Notes: generated by a model not told the origin, from the sequence alone. Counted from the first letter of the stretch, positions 8,215 through 16,914 are shown. The stretch is 64,000 bases of DNA from Planctomycetota bacterium (GCA_016235815.1 JACRIM010000028.1:62001-126000), one strand, 5' to 3'. A program made the numbers and translations.

Positions 8215-9057
8215 ATGGCCGACGACAGGTGTATTGGCGTATTCGACTCGGGCATCGGCGGTTTGACGGTGGTGCGCGAGTTGCAGCGGCGGCTGCCGAA
8301 CGAGCGGATCGTCTATTTCGGCGATACGGCCCGGGTGCCCTATGGCATCAAGAGCACGCAGACGGTGACGCGATTCTCGCGGGAGATTTGCGAGTTTCTT
8401 CTTCGGTTTGATCCGAAGGTCATCGTCGTGGCATGCAACACGGCGAGTGCGGTGGCGCTGGCGGAGCTGGAAGAAATGCTTCCGGTGCCGGTGTACGGCG
8501 TTGTGGAGCCGGGAGCCCGCGAGGCGGTGCTGCACGCTGAAGGGCATACGATCGCGGTGATTGCAACCGAAGCGACGATATTGTCGGATGCGTATCGCAA
8601 GGCAATGGCAAAGTACAATCCGGGCGCGCGAGTTTTGCAGAAGCCATGCCCGCTGTTTGTCCCCCTTGTTGAAGAGGGCAGGCACAGCGACGACGCGATC
8701 ACGCGGGCGGTGGTGCGCGATTATTTGGAGCCGATCGTTCGGCTGGACCCCAAGGTGTTGGTGCTGGGGTGCACGCATTATCCGCTTCTCAAAGACGCCA
8801 TCGCGGAAGTGACGGGCGAGGGCATACGGCTGGTGGATTCTGGAGAGCAGACAGCGCGCGTGGTCGTGGAGCGACTGACGGCGCTGGAGGCGTTGTCGGT
8901 GCGAACGATGAAGGGGAGTCTGAGTTGTTATGTCAGCGACAATCCACAGCGCTTCAAGGAACTGGGCCAGCGGTTTTGCGGGCATCCGATCACGGATGTC
9001 ACCTGGGTGCCGCATGAGCAATTCCTCTCCCATGATGCGCCGTCCCCAGTGGTCTGA
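8215..9057 (+). CDS. murI: Glutamate racemase
   Basis: MurI interconverts L- and D-glutamate to supply peptidoglycan synthesis. At 280 residues it is of normal length. Both catalytic cysteines are present, in VACNTASA (about residue 80) and LGCTHYPLL (about residue 190). The N-terminal FDSGIGGLTV and FGDTARVPYG motifs are intact. The ATG at 8215 is preceded by GAAAGCGAG. The presence of murI implies that this organism makes D-glutamate for a peptidoglycan wall. The 3' end overlaps the next gene. Confidence 0.96.
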   Translation: MADDRCIGVFDSGIGGLTVVRELQRRLPNERIVYFGDTARVPYGIKSTQTVTRFSREICEFLLRFDPKVIVVACNTASAVALAELEEMLPVPVYGVVEPGAREAVLHAEGHTIAVIATEATILSDAYRKAMAKYNPGARVLQKPCPLFVPLVEEGRHSDDAITRAVVRDYLEPIVRLDPKVLVLGCTHYPLLKDAIAEVTGEGIRLVDSGEQTARVVVERLTALEALSVRTMKGSLSCYVSDNPQRFKELGQRFCGHPITDVTWVPHEQFLSHDAPSPVV

Positions 9058-9826
9058 CCGGGCGATATCGATCGTGTTCGTCGGAATCATCTCGTTGAGC
9101 GGTGGAGGTTGCGCAAAAAACACGAGCGGAAAATGGTTTGAGAAGCCGCGGACGAGTCGTGAATGGATGGAACTCGCATTGGAGGCGTCGAACGCCGATG
9201 AACGCCGACGCGGCGTGATCGGGCTGGCCCGCAGTGTGGATGCCGGAAGCGACTGGGCCATGAAGGTCTTCGACACGATCGCCCGCACCGATCAGGATGC
9301 CATGGTCCGGGCCGCGGCAACGCGAGCGATGTGGCCGCACGCTGGTGAGGCGCAAATCCCCACGATTCTTCGATTGCTGGGCAGCGCGAAACAGCAGTAT
9401 TCCGACGTCCGCGTTTCGCCGGGGCCGGTGCGTTGGGCGGCGGCGCAGGTGCTTCTCGCGATGATCAACGATTATCGTTACAACGAAGCACAGCGTCCGG
9501 AGATCGTGCGAGTTCTGCTGGACCGTGCCGCGAATGACGGGGACCGAAATGTGCGGATCGTCGTGGTCGAGGCCCTGGGCTATTTCGCGGAGAAGCCGAT
9601 CCCGATGGCGCTCGCGGCAGTGCTGGAGGACGAAGATTTTGCATTACAACGGGCAGCGGAAACGTCACTGATTGCACTGACCGGCGTCACGCATCATTAC
9701 GATGCCAAAGCATGGAAGGCGTGGCTTGCGACGGCGAATGACCCGTTCGAAAAGGCCGGCCAGATTCCGGAGGGGTTACAGGCGGCGAACAAGCCGAAGG
9801 GCTGGCGCTGGGATTGGCAATTCTGA
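9014..9826 (+). CDS. HEAT-repeat-like lipoprotein
   Basis: The reading frame overlaps the end of murI. Starts at 9014 or 9032 both place a basic N-terminus before a hydrophobic stretch (ISIVFVGIISLSGGGC), ending in a cysteine that could be lipidated. The mature part contains alpha-helical repeats such as ERRRGVIGLARSVDAG, MVRAAATRAMWP and VRIVVVEALGYFAEKPI, typical of HEAT/PBS-lyase-type repeats that mediate protein contacts. Total length is 270 residues from 9014. The function is unknown; overlap with murI suggests co-transcription. Confidence 0.75.
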   Translation: MSNSSPMMRRPQWSDRAISIVFVGIISLSGGGCAKNTSGKWFEKPRTSREWMELALEASNADERRRGVIGLARSVDAGSDWAMKVFDTIARTDQDAMVRAAATRAMWPHAGEAQIPTILRLLGSAKQQYSDVRVSPGPVRWAAAQVLLAMINDYRYNEAQRPEIVRVLLDRAANDGDRNVRIVVVEALGYFAEKPIPMALAAVLEDEDFALQRAAETSLIALTGVTHHYDAKAWKAWLATANDPFEKAGQIPEGLQAANKPKGWRWDWQF

Positions 9827-9834
9827 CATATCCA

Positions 9835-10536
9835 TCATGTCGACGCGATCGCGGCGGAGAGAAACGTGGTAATCAGGGGGTGGGCCTTACCATTCAGAGC
9901 GGATCGTTCGGGTTGAAATAACGTTGCGACAAAGAAGGGGTGGTCGGGCAACTCAATCGCGCGAACCTCTCCGGTATCGGAGAATGCGGTGCATGCGATT
10001 GGATGTTCATTGAGTTTTGCGCGGAACTTTTCGTTCAAGCCATAACTGCAATGATAGCTCTCGGTGACTTGGTTTCGGCCATAGGCGGCGTGGAGGCGCG
10101 ACCCCCGGGCCACGTGAACGTGTCCCTGCACTTCGATCAGGCTGCATTCAAGCGGCGTGATGACGGCATCCGCAGCACTTGAATTGTATTCGTGATGGTC
10201 GGCCGTCGGGATGTTCAGGAGATTGCGGGCGATTTCGACGACGGCATGTTGAAAACCGCCGCAGGTACCGAGAAAGGGACGCGGCGCTTCGCGTGCGTAT
10301 CGAATGGCGCGGATCGCGCCTTCCATGCTTCGATACGGCGAGCCGGGGGTACACCAAAATCCGTGAAATCCCGCGAGGCGTGAATCCGCTGCGGATGCCA
10401 GTTCATCGGTGGAAAGCCACTCGTGACTCAGTTCAACGTTTTCCTGTTCGGCAGCAAGTTTCAAAGCCTCGGGGATCGCGCTGTGTGCGACCACGGATTG
10501 CGAGAAATCGCCGACCAGCCCGATTCGGACGACCAT
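9835..10536 (-). CDS. CTP synthase C-terminal-region-related amidotransferase-like protein
   Basis: The 233-residue protein is a class I glutamine amidotransferase fold resembling the C-terminal half of CTP synthase, without any synthetase domain. The nucleophile elbow is intact (FLGTCGGFQHA, about residue 93). The usual FHPE motif reads LFQPERSAL, so the catalytic His position is Gln. To my recollection this Gln is typical of the family, which is annotated in databases as a CTP synthase C-terminal region-related (seleno)protein. Its reaction is not known. It converges with the HEAT-like gene, with only 8 bp between their ends. Confidence 0.85.
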   Translation of the reverse strand: MVVRIGLVGDFSQSVVAHSAIPEALKLAAEQENVELSHEWLSTDELASAADSRLAGFHGFWCTPGSPYRSMEGAIRAIRYAREAPRPFLGTCGGFQHAVVEIARNLLNIPTADHHEYNSSAADAVITPLECSLIEVQGHVHVARGSRLHAAYGRNQVTESYHCSYGLNEKFRAKLNEHPIACTAFSDTGEVRAIELPDHPFFVATLFQPERSALNGKAHPLITTFLSAAIAST

Positions 10537-10718
10537 AACAATTCCGCTCCCTTATCGTCGGTACGCAGCCCGGCGACATACACGTATACGCAGCCATCCA
10601 AGCAATTCTGACGCGCAATTCAAAAAATATTCTTGACGGCGGCCCTGAAATAGAATGACCCTGGATGCCAGTTCTTAATATCGTCAGGGAACCGGAAGAA
10701 AAAGCAAGTCGCTCGGAC

Positions 10719-10755
10719 CCTATCAATTGAGATAGGTCTTGTTTCGTGCGAAACA
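10719..10755 (-). terminator. Two adjacent hairpins downstream of dprA
   Basis: CCTATC/GATAGG (10719-10724 and 10731-10736) and TGTTTCG/CGAAACA (10740-10746 and 10749-10755) form two short perfect stems just beyond the dprA stop codon. No U-rich tail follows on the minus strand, so intrinsic termination is only a possibility. Confidence 0.35.
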
Positions 10756-10780
10756 GGCAATATTTGAAACGGGTTACGCG

Positions 10781-11926
10781 TCAGGCTCGACAGACCAATT
10801 CGTACAGATTGGCCCCAACCCGACGAACGGCTCCCTTGAGCTGCAATGTGGTCAGGACGGCAGCCACCTTCGACGGGGGCAGCATCGACAGTTCACAAAC
10901 GGCCTCCACCGGCAGGGGATCCGGGCCGAGCGCGGAGAGGATGGTGCGCTCGGCGTCGTCGAGAGGAATCGGTGTCTTGGGCGCATCAGGCGTCGGAGGA
11001 GGCTCCCCTGCAATCGAAGCGAGGGAGCGGCCCACGTCGCCCAGTTCGTCGAGGATATCTGACAGATTCGACACAAGCTTCGCGCCGCCGGACTTGATAA
11101 GGTCGTTGCAGCCTTCGGCGTAGGGGCCGTCGACGCGGCCGGGGAGGGCGAAGACCTCGCGGTTGTATTCGGTGGCGAGGCGGGCGGTGATGAGGGCACC
11201 GCTTCGACGGGCCGCTTCGACGACGAGCACGCCGAGCGAAAGGCCGGCAATGATGCGATTGCGCGGGGGGAAGTTTTGGGGATCGGGGGCAATGCGCATG
11301 GGCAGTTCGCTGAGGATCGCGCCGCCCCTGGTGATGCGTTCGGCGAGTTCAACGGCATCGGGAGGGTACAGATGGCACAAACCGCAGCCGATGACGGCCA
11401 ACGTGCGGCCGCCGGCGACGAGTGCGCCGTGATGAGCGCTGGTGTCAACGCCGCGGGCCATACCGGAGACGATGACGAGACCGGCATTGGCCGCAAGCGC
11501 CGCAAAGCGTTCGGCCTGCTCCGCGCCGTAGCGTGAACAATGCCGCGAGCCGACGATGCCGAGCGCGAGGACATCTTCTTTTTGCAGAGAGCCGCGCACA
11601 TAGAGACAAACCGGCGGGTCGGTGATGTTCTTCAGCGCGACGGGGTAATCAGGGTCGGCGAGGCAGAGGATGCGGGCGCCGTGCTTTCCGGCGATCTCGA
11701 TTTCCTCGGCAACGCGATCGGCGCTGCGATCACGGGCGATTTGCGCGGCGACTTTTTCACCGATCTGTTTGACACGCATCAAGTCGCCACGCGTGGCCGC
11801 GAGAACGGCGTCGATATCACCGAGTTCGGCAAGGAGATTGGCAGCGCGGATGGGGCCGACGCCTTCGCAGAGGTGGAGTTGAAGGTACTTTTCGGCGATC
11901 GGGGAACAGACAGCGTGATTCGACAT
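10781..11926 (-). CDS. dprA: DNA-processing protein DprA
   Basis: DprA protects incoming single-stranded DNA and loads RecA during natural transformation. The protein has an N-terminal helix-hairpin-helix-like region (LHLCEGVGPIRAANLLAEL). The Rossmann-like core carries GIVGSRHCSRYG and SGMARGVDTSAHHGAL, and the LPMRIAPDPQNFPPRNRIIA block is also present. A winged-helix-like tail follows (about residues 320-380). The ATG at 11926 has AGG 6 nt upstream and gives 381 residues; 11938 is the alternative. No other competence genes lie in the window. Confidence 0.93.
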   Translation of the reverse strand: MSNHAVCSPIAEKYLQLHLCEGVGPIRAANLLAELGDIDAVLAATRGDLMRVKQIGEKVAAQIARDRSADRVAEEIEIAGKHGARILCLADPDYPVALKNITDPPVCLYVRGSLQKEDVLALGIVGSRHCSRYGAEQAERFAALAANAGLVIVSGMARGVDTSAHHGALVAGGRTLAVIGCGLCHLYPPDAVELAERITRGGAILSELPMRIAPDPQNFPPRNRIIAGLSLGVLVVEAARRSGALITARLATEYNREVFALPGRVDGPYAEGCNDLIKSGGAKLVSNLSDILDELGDVGRSLASIAGEPPPTPDAPKTPIPLDDAERTILSALGPDPLPVEAVCELSMLPPSKVAAVLTTLQLKGAVRRVGANLYELVCRA

Positions 11927-12009
11927 CGCGGCCCTCATGATGACGGGGCATCATAACGTAAGTCGACGAGGCTCGGGATGTGGAGGGTTAATCGGCGGTC
12001 GTGACCGAC

Positions 12010-12477
12010 TCAAGCCGGCGTGCAGGCCGCGACGTCGGCCGCAAAGACGTCGTCAATCGCATGGCGGCCGGGGAAGCCGGCGCCGATTTCGTGCCAATAG
12101 TTGACGCGTTCTTCGCCGAGGTGCCAGCAGAGTTCGACCTCGCGGCCCTGATAGAGGGCGGAAAAGTCGATGAGGCCGCGACGCCAGTCCTTCAGATCAC
12201 AGCCGACGGCGGCGAGTTCGTCCGCAAGATCGCGGAGTTTCTCAATTGCGATGGAGTATTGGCGGCCAAGGCGCGCCTGCTCGTCTTCGCTGACGTCGGG
12301 ACGGCGCATGTGGCAACGCTCTTCGAGGGCGCAGACCTTCTTATGCTGCTTCACGATGTCGGCGACGATTCGCTGAACAAGCGGCAGGGCGCGGTTCGCC
12401 TTCTCAACGGTGAAGAGGGGCTTGCGCCGCACGCTCTTTCGCGGCGGCTGCGGTTTGGTAAGGTGCGTCTGCTCCAT
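12010..12477 (-). CDS. DUF2203-family protein
   Basis: This 155-residue protein matches the DUF2203 pattern. It has FTVEKANRALPLVQRIV near the N-terminus, a helical middle, then a conserved block reading VGCDLKDWRRGLIDF, GREVELCWHLGE and YWHEIGAGFPGR. The function is unknown. It sits alone between dprA and a 300-bp gap; a role linked to dprA is possible but unsupported. Confidence 0.85.
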   Translation of the reverse strand: MEQTHLTKPQPPRKSVRRKPLFTVEKANRALPLVQRIVADIVKQHKKVCALEERCHMRRPDVSEDEQARLGRQYSIAIEKLRDLADELAAVGCDLKDWRRGLIDFSALYQGREVELCWHLGEERVNYWHEIGAGFPGRHAIDDVFAADVAACTPA

Positions 12478-12778
12478 GAATGCGCGACTCTCTTTCAGGC
12501 ATGGCCGTCGCGGCGTCCCCTCCTATGCCGCGATCAAGCAGACATCGAAAGTACCAAGATGGGCGCAGCGTGTCAATGCGCGACGCGCGATCTGCACAGT
12601 GAAAAGAAGCGATCCGTGAATGGTTATTGGGACATCGGGCATCGTCCGTTAATACGCCGAGTTTGCCAATCGCGGTCGCGACGAATATGGACGGACGCGG
12701 TCGCCTGACCGGCATTCATCGCCAACGCATCCTGCTTACCGGACATTCAGCGGCTGTGAATTCCGCATGAAGGATGCG
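12478..12778. other. Intergenic stretch with no recognised gene
   Basis: About 300 bp between two minus-strand genes. The only structure I see is a long-looped inverted repeat, ACGCATCC (12725-12732) and GGATGCGT (12772-12779), whose right arm touches the stop codon of the next gene. The promoter of the DUF2203 gene should lie here, but I could not identify it. Confidence 0.4.
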
Positions 12779-13387
12779 TCATGGCTTCTTTGTTGCCGCG
12801 GAGGAAACGGCAAGGGCGAAGCTGGCGCAGGTGAGCAGGACGAATCCGGAGAAGATGACCATCGCCACAATGGCGGGCCAAAGGGGCTTTGTTCGTTTTA
12901 CCAATGCGGCGATCCCCAATCCGACGCCGATCACCGGGAGCACACATGACCCGAGGATCGCAATGGCCTGCGTAGCCGGGCCGGCGGTACGTTCGCGAAC
13001 GAGTGCGTTCATTTGCTCAGGTGTCGGATTCGGCGGAAGTGTCGCCGCGACCGATGCCACGTAGCCGATAATGCCAATGAAACAAAAGACACTGATGATC
13101 GCACACACGAAGGAGGCCCAACTTAATTTGTTTCCCTGTTCGAGCTGCGGAATGGGTATTGGTGCAGGTCCGTAGCCAACCGACTCCGAGCCGATGGTGA
13201 GCGATGGCGCGGTCGTTGGCGGCGGCGGTGGGGGCGCGGAGGCCCTTGCCGCGGCGACGGTGGGGTCGGATGCAGCGGGGACCTGCGTGACCTGTCGGCA
13301 GTACGGGCAGGTGACGGGCTGATTCGCGGCGTCATCGTCGACTTCGATCGGCTGGCGACAGGAGGAGCAAAGGAATTGGATGGCCAT
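12779..13387 (-). CDS. Zinc-ribbon membrane protein
   Basis: The 202-residue protein begins with a compact Cys4 ribbon (FLCSSCRQPI and VTCPYCRQVT, residues 5-30), followed by a Pro/Ala-rich linker. Two to three hydrophobic segments then follow (SFVCAIISVFCFIGIIGYVA, AIAILGSCVLPVIGVGLGIA and AIVAMVIFSGFVLLTCASFA), as in DUF4190-type proteins. A cytosolic ribbon tethered to the membrane is likely. Four other proteins in this window share the ribbon-plus-helices plan (15779, 27876, 41104 and 56447). Function unknown. Confidence 0.75.
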   Translation of the reverse strand: MAIQFLCSSCRQPIEVDDDAANQPVTCPYCRQVTQVPAASDPTVAAARASAPPPPPPTTAPSLTIGSESVGYGPAPIPIPQLEQGNKLSWASFVCAIISVFCFIGIIGYVASVAATLPPNPTPEQMNALVRERTAGPATQAIAILGSCVLPVIGVGLGIAALVKRTKPLWPAIVAMVIFSGFVLLTCASFALAVSSAATKKP

Positions 13388-13490
13388 TCGCTGGGAATCC
13401 TTAGAATTACACGGCGGGGTCCGGCCGCATGTGAAAGGGGACTCTAAGGGGACTTGGACGGGGTGAAAAGTGGGGGGCGATCCTCAATCG

Positions 13491-13820
13491 TTAGCGTGAA
13501 AAGTCCAGTGCGAAAAGCAGGGCCTTTCGAACCTCGGCGAGTTTCGCGGAGTGCAGATGCGTGACGAGTGAGCCAATCCTTGCCTTTGGAATCGTCTGAA
13601 GGTGATCCAGATTAACCGCACAATCGCGCGGCATTCCGTCGGCGCCGGAAAGTAGCACTTCGGAGGGAATGTTGCGTATTGTGGTGGTGATCGGCGCAAT
13701 GGTGATATCGGATAAGTAGTCAATAACGGAATCACGGGTGAGAACCAATACGGGGCGCTTCTTGTCGGGAGCACCGAATCGATACCACCGAACGTCGCCG
13801 CGATTGATCAGTCTGGCCAT
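13491..13820 (-). CDS. MazF/PemK-family endoribonuclease toxin
   Basis: The protein reads as a PemK/MazF toxin, a sequence-specific mRNA interferase with an SH3-like barrel. Features are GDVRWYRFG, KKRPVLVLTRDS, ITIAPITTTIR, a conserved VNLDHLQTI stretch and a helical end. The frame opens at 13838, but the ATG at 13820 begins MARLINRGDV, the normal family N-terminus, giving 109 residues. The start overlaps the antitoxin stop by 13 nt, the usual coupled arrangement. Its target sequence cannot be predicted. Confidence 0.9.
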   Translation of the reverse strand: MARLINRGDVRWYRFGAPDKKRPVLVLTRDSVIDYLSDITIAPITTTIRNIPSEVLLSGADGMPRDCAVNLDHLQTIPKARIGSLVTHLHSAKLAEVRKALLFALDFSR

Positions 13821-14038
13821 GCCTGCTCTCGCTGCCAAACATCAAACTCGCCGCGTCGGACCGGTTTTCGCGAATAGCCGGCCCGGTGGCGGCGTTCGAG
13901 TTTCTCTTCGCGAAGTTGGCGGAGCGCGGCACGCAGCGCAGTGCGCGTGAAGGCCGAACGCGAGGTGCCGAGCTTTTTCACGACTTTGTCGAGACGGTCC
14001 ACCAGGGATTCGTCGAGCGTCATTTGCACGGTTCGCAT
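13808..14038 (-). CDS. Ribbon-helix-helix antitoxin
   Basis: This 76-residue protein starts MRTVQMTLDESLVDRLDKVV and continues GTSRSAFTRTALRAAL, a textbook ribbon-helix-helix DNA-binding fold. A basic, then acidic and aromatic tail (FDVWQREQAWPD) should bind and block the toxin. It precedes the MazF-type gene and overlaps it. RHH antitoxins repress their own promoter, and a perfect 8-2-8 palindrome sits 18 nt upstream of the start. AAAGG near the ATG acts as the ribosome binding site. Confidence 0.9.
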   Translation of the reverse strand: MRTVQMTLDESLVDRLDKVVKKLGTSRSAFTRTALRAALRQLREEKLERRHRAGYSRKPVRRGEFDVWQREQAWPD

Positions 14039-14055
14039 GGGATTCGCCTTTGCTC

Positions 14056-14101
14056 TAGCTATACTTATAGCTATTGTACCCGGCAGCGTTGATCAAGACA
14101 A
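14056..14101 (-). promoter_or_regulatory. Promoter and operator of the toxin-antitoxin pair
   Basis: On the minus strand a -35 TTGTCT (complement of 14096-14101) and a -10 TACAAT (complement of 14073-14078) are separated by exactly 17 nt. Directly downstream lies the perfect palindrome TAGCTATA-CT-TATAGCTA (14056-14073), which would cover the transcription start. The placement fits autorepression by the RHH antitoxin. Confidence 0.75.
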
Positions 14102-14172
14102 CCAACAGAAGGCGAAAGGAGATACGATAGCGCTGCGCGTATTCGGGTGTTGTCCGCCCAAGGAGCTGTTCA

Positions 14173-15765
14173 TTGTCATTCGCGGATCTTCGATCATTCG
14201 TTCAGGCGTTGGAGCGTGAGGGGCAACTGAAGCGCGTCGGTGTTGAGGTGGACCCGATCCTTGAAGTGTCCGCGATTGCCGATCGGGTGAGCAAGTCCCC
14301 AGCGCCAGAGGGGTTGGCGGGCGCGCCGTCGACGGACCCCATTCACGGCGGCACGGGCGGCCACGCGTTGCTTTTCGAGCGCGTGCGCGGCAGCCGAATT
14401 CCTCTCGCGATCAATCTCTTCGGTAGTTATCGAAGAATGCGCATGGCGCTGGGCGGCGACGATTTCGAAACGCTGGCGGCCAAGGTGCAAAAGCTGATCA
14501 AGCCCGAGCCGCCGACGAGCTTTCTTGAAAAAATGAAGATGCTGCCGGAACTGGCCAAGATCGCCGGCTATGCACCGAAGCATGTGAAGCGCGGGATGTG
14601 TCAGGAGGTCGTACACACGGACGGCGCGGACTTGACCATGCTTCCTGTTATCAAATGCTGGCCGCACGATGGGGGAACCGATGACAATGTGATTGTGGGT
14701 CGAGCTCGTCGTGCCATAAACGGATCACCGTTCGTAGATGGCCTCAATCCACATGTCCAGGCGGATGGCCGCTACATCACGCTTGCGGGGATCTACACGA
14801 CCGCGCCAGATGGCTCGGAGCCGAACATTGGGATGTATCGGATTCAGGTAACCGGGCCGAAGTCCGCGCTGTTTCACTGCCACATGCATCACGACGGGGC
14901 GCGGCATCATCGGATGTGGGCGGCCGAGGGGAAGGATATGCCCGTCGCGATCGTGCTCGGTGGCGAGAGTGTGCTGCCGTATGCGGCGACATGCCCGCTG
15001 CCGCCGAATGTGAGTGAACTGCTCTTTGCCGGTTTCCTGAATGATGGCGGCATCTCGCTGGTGCCTTGTAAGACTATTCCCGTCGAAGTGCCGGCGAACG
15101 CCGAGATTGTGATTGAAGGCTTCGTGAGCGCGACGGAGACGGCGCGCGAAGGACCGTTTGGCGATCACACGGGGTTTTACAGCCTGGCCGACAACTTCCC
15201 GACGATGCGCATTACGGCGATCACGCATCGTGAGAACCCAATCTATCCCACGACCATCGTCGGCCCGCCGCCGATGGAGGATTACTACATGGGCAAGGCG
15301 ACGGAGCGTGTGTTTCTGCCGCTGTTGCAAATGCTGATCCCCGACATCGTGGATTACAACCTGCCGCGGTGGGGAGCGTTTCATAATTTCTGCTTCGTGA
15401 AGATTCGCAAGGAGTATCCGCTTCAGGCGCGCAAGGTGGCGAGCAGCATCTGGGGCGCGGGGCAGATGATGTTCAGCAAGTTCATCGTGATCGTGGATGA
15501 GGATGTGAATGTGCATGACGAGCAGGCGGTGATGTTCGCGGTGGGGGCGAATGTTGATCCGCGACGGGACACGTTCCTTGTTGAGGGCCCGATGGATATT
15601 CTCGATCACTCGTCGCCGTACCTGGCGGCGGGCAGCAAGATGGGGATTGACGCGACGCGGAAAATCGCGGGCGAGGGAATCGTGCGCGACTGGCCGGTAT
15701 CGCTGGAGATGAGCGACGAGGTGAAGCGGATGGTGGATGGTCGGTGGGGGGAATACGGGTTGTAA
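14173..15765 (+). CDS. UbiD-family decarboxylase
   Basis: The 530-residue protein is a full UbiD-type (de)carboxylase that would use prenylated FMN. Family features include LRSFVQALEREGQLKRV at the start, GRYITLAGIYTT with an N-terminal split barrel, the conserved EGPFGDHTGFY block around residue 320 carrying the catalytic E-D region, and WGAGQMMFSKFIVIVDEDV. It starts at a TTG with AGGAG 7 nt upstream; no in-frame ATG fits. Substrates in this family include polyprenyl-hydroxybenzoate, aromatic acids and menaquinone precursors; which applies here is unknown. No ubiX-like flavin prenyltransferase gene is next to it. Confidence 0.9.
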   Translation: MSFADLRSFVQALEREGQLKRVGVEVDPILEVSAIADRVSKSPAPEGLAGAPSTDPIHGGTGGHALLFERVRGSRIPLAINLFGSYRRMRMALGGDDFETLAAKVQKLIKPEPPTSFLEKMKMLPELAKIAGYAPKHVKRGMCQEVVHTDGADLTMLPVIKCWPHDGGTDDNVIVGRARRAINGSPFVDGLNPHVQADGRYITLAGIYTTAPDGSEPNIGMYRIQVTGPKSALFHCHMHHDGARHHRMWAAEGKDMPVAIVLGGESVLPYAATCPLPPNVSELLFAGFLNDGGISLVPCKTIPVEVPANAEIVIEGFVSATETAREGPFGDHTGFYSLADNFPTMRITAITHRENPIYPTTIVGPPPMEDYYMGKATERVFLPLLQMLIPDIVDYNLPRWGAFHNFCFVKIRKEYPLQARKVASSIWGAGQMMFSKFIVIVDEDVNVHDEQAVMFAVGANVDPRRDTFLVEGPMDILDHSSPYLAAGSKMGIDATRKIAGEGIVRDWPVSLEMSDEVKRMVDGRWGEYGL

Positions 15766-15778
15766 GGTCGGGTGACAT

Positions 15779-16333
15779 GTGAGCGGCGACGAAAAAGAAA
15801 ACGCTCCGCGCATCGAGCTTGAACCTGTCGTTTCGGAGACGATCCCCCGTCACATCCCGGAGGCGGATCGCGCTGCGCTGGCGGAGGCGGGGCTACCGGA
15901 GTCGTCGCCGATTCCGGAGAAGCCGCTGCATGTCTGCCCCAATTGCGACTACAACCTGACCGGCCTTGCGTCGCGGCGATGCCCGGAGTGCGGCGAGGAG
16001 TTCACGTTGCATGAGGCCCGGATGTGCGGCGTGGAGATGTCCGCGCCCATCCAGCGAATGCTTCGGCGGGAGCGGTTCGAACAGATCAAGGCATACGTCG
16101 GCTCGGCCGCGATTGTGTTATCCGTGTGGTGGCAGAATGTGAGGCCGGGGAGCGTGTCGGGCTGGCTGGGGTTGCAGCTTTCACCAAGAGGGACGGTGAT
16201 GCTCGCGTTGATGCCGATGCTCTTCGTCATCATCTGGGGTTACAAGACAGTCTGGGATCGTTCGTGGTCGGACGCGATTTTCCTCGCGGGCGCAGCGACC
16301 GGAGCGTTGGCGGTTCTCTTCGCCAGCTTTTGA
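15779..16333 (+). CDS. Zinc-ribbon membrane protein
   Basis: This 184-residue protein starts at GTG because the overlapping ATG is followed at once by a stop. After an acidic N-terminal arm of about 50 residues comes a Cys4 ribbon, CPNCDYNLTGL then CPECGEEF (about residues 55-80). This is a phrase seen often in planctomycete membrane proteins. Three hydrophobic segments follow, the last two being TVMLALMPMLFVIIWGY and AIFLAGAATGALAVLFA. It lies 13 bp after the UbiD-family gene. Function unknown; metal or redox sensing at the membrane is only a guess. Confidence 0.75.
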   Translation: MSGDEKENAPRIELEPVVSETIPRHIPEADRAALAEAGLPESSPIPEKPLHVCPNCDYNLTGLASRRCPECGEEFTLHEARMCGVEMSAPIQRMLRRERFEQIKAYVGSAAIVLSVWWQNVRPGSVSGWLGLQLSPRGTVMLALMPMLFVIIWGYKTVWDRSWSDAIFLAGAATGALAVLFASF

Positions 16334-16375
16334 ATCGCGGCGTATGATCCGGGCGTTAAAGGAGAACGCGCACTC

Positions 16376-16711
16376 ATGGCCCGCTCAAACTCTGCAAAGG
16401 ACAAAGGCGTCATCGTTTCGTTCCGCGTGGACCGGCACCTTGCCGACGTGCTGAAGAAGGTGCCGGATAAGTCGGCGTTTATTCGTGACGTGATCCTGCG
16501 CAGCTTCTATGACACCTGCCCGGTGTGTCGCGGGCGCGGCGTGTTGCCGAAGGAAGTGGCCCGCTGGGCGTCAGGGCGTCTCAAGGCCGACGCGGCGTTG
16601 GAGTGTGCTTGCTGTTTGTATGGCTATCCGGCGGCGACCCGCGGAAAAACGGAGAAGGCTCGACAGCGGTTTGTCTGCCGGCATTGCCAGGATCATGAGC
16701 ATTCGCATTGA
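16376..16711 (+). CDS. Small protein with RHH-like N-terminus and Cys-rich zinc-binding tail
   Basis: The 111-residue protein starts at an ATG well placed after AGGAG. Residues 12-44 (GVIVSFRVDRHLADVLKKV and SAFIRDVILRSF) resemble a ribbon-helix-helix segment. The rest holds four cysteine pairs or near-pairs (CPVCRGRG, CACC and CRHC), suggesting one or two zinc sites. A DNA-binding regulator is plausible, but I do not recognise the family. It is probably transcribed from its own promoter in the short gap after 16333. Confidence 0.7.
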   Translation: MARSNSAKDKGVIVSFRVDRHLADVLKKVPDKSAFIRDVILRSFYDTCPVCRGRGVLPKEVARWASGRLKADAALECACCLYGYPAATRGKTEKARQRFVCRHCQDHEHSH

Positions 16712-16914
16712 TCTGGAACGAGAGTGAACCACCTCCGCTGAACGTCGTAGAAACCGCGTTGTTTCCGGGCGTCCGTTACGAATCGGCGTTATTCACAGGC
16801 CTGCGGGCTTCATTGAAAAAACGGCGTATTGCGGTATCCTTACCGGGCTGGGGCGGTGCCTGCTCTATGGATAGAGCGGCGACGGGGCAGATTCTCAGGA
16901 AGGCGTGACCGACG

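Noticed and set aside
7783-9288. Long minus-strand open frame antisense to murI
   Set aside because: murI is intact and family-like across the same stretch; the opposite frame has shadow-type composition.
9835-10536. Loss of the catalytic His as evidence of a pseudogene
   Set aside because: The Gln appears to be normal for this family, the reading frame is intact, and the rest is well conserved.
10630-10660. TTGACG followed by TAGAAT as a plus-strand promoter
   Set aside because: The spacing is only about 12 bases and no plus-strand gene follows.
14725-15813. Minus-strand open frame opposite the UbiD-family gene
   Set aside because: It is His/Arg-rich shadow coding of a well-matched decarboxylase.
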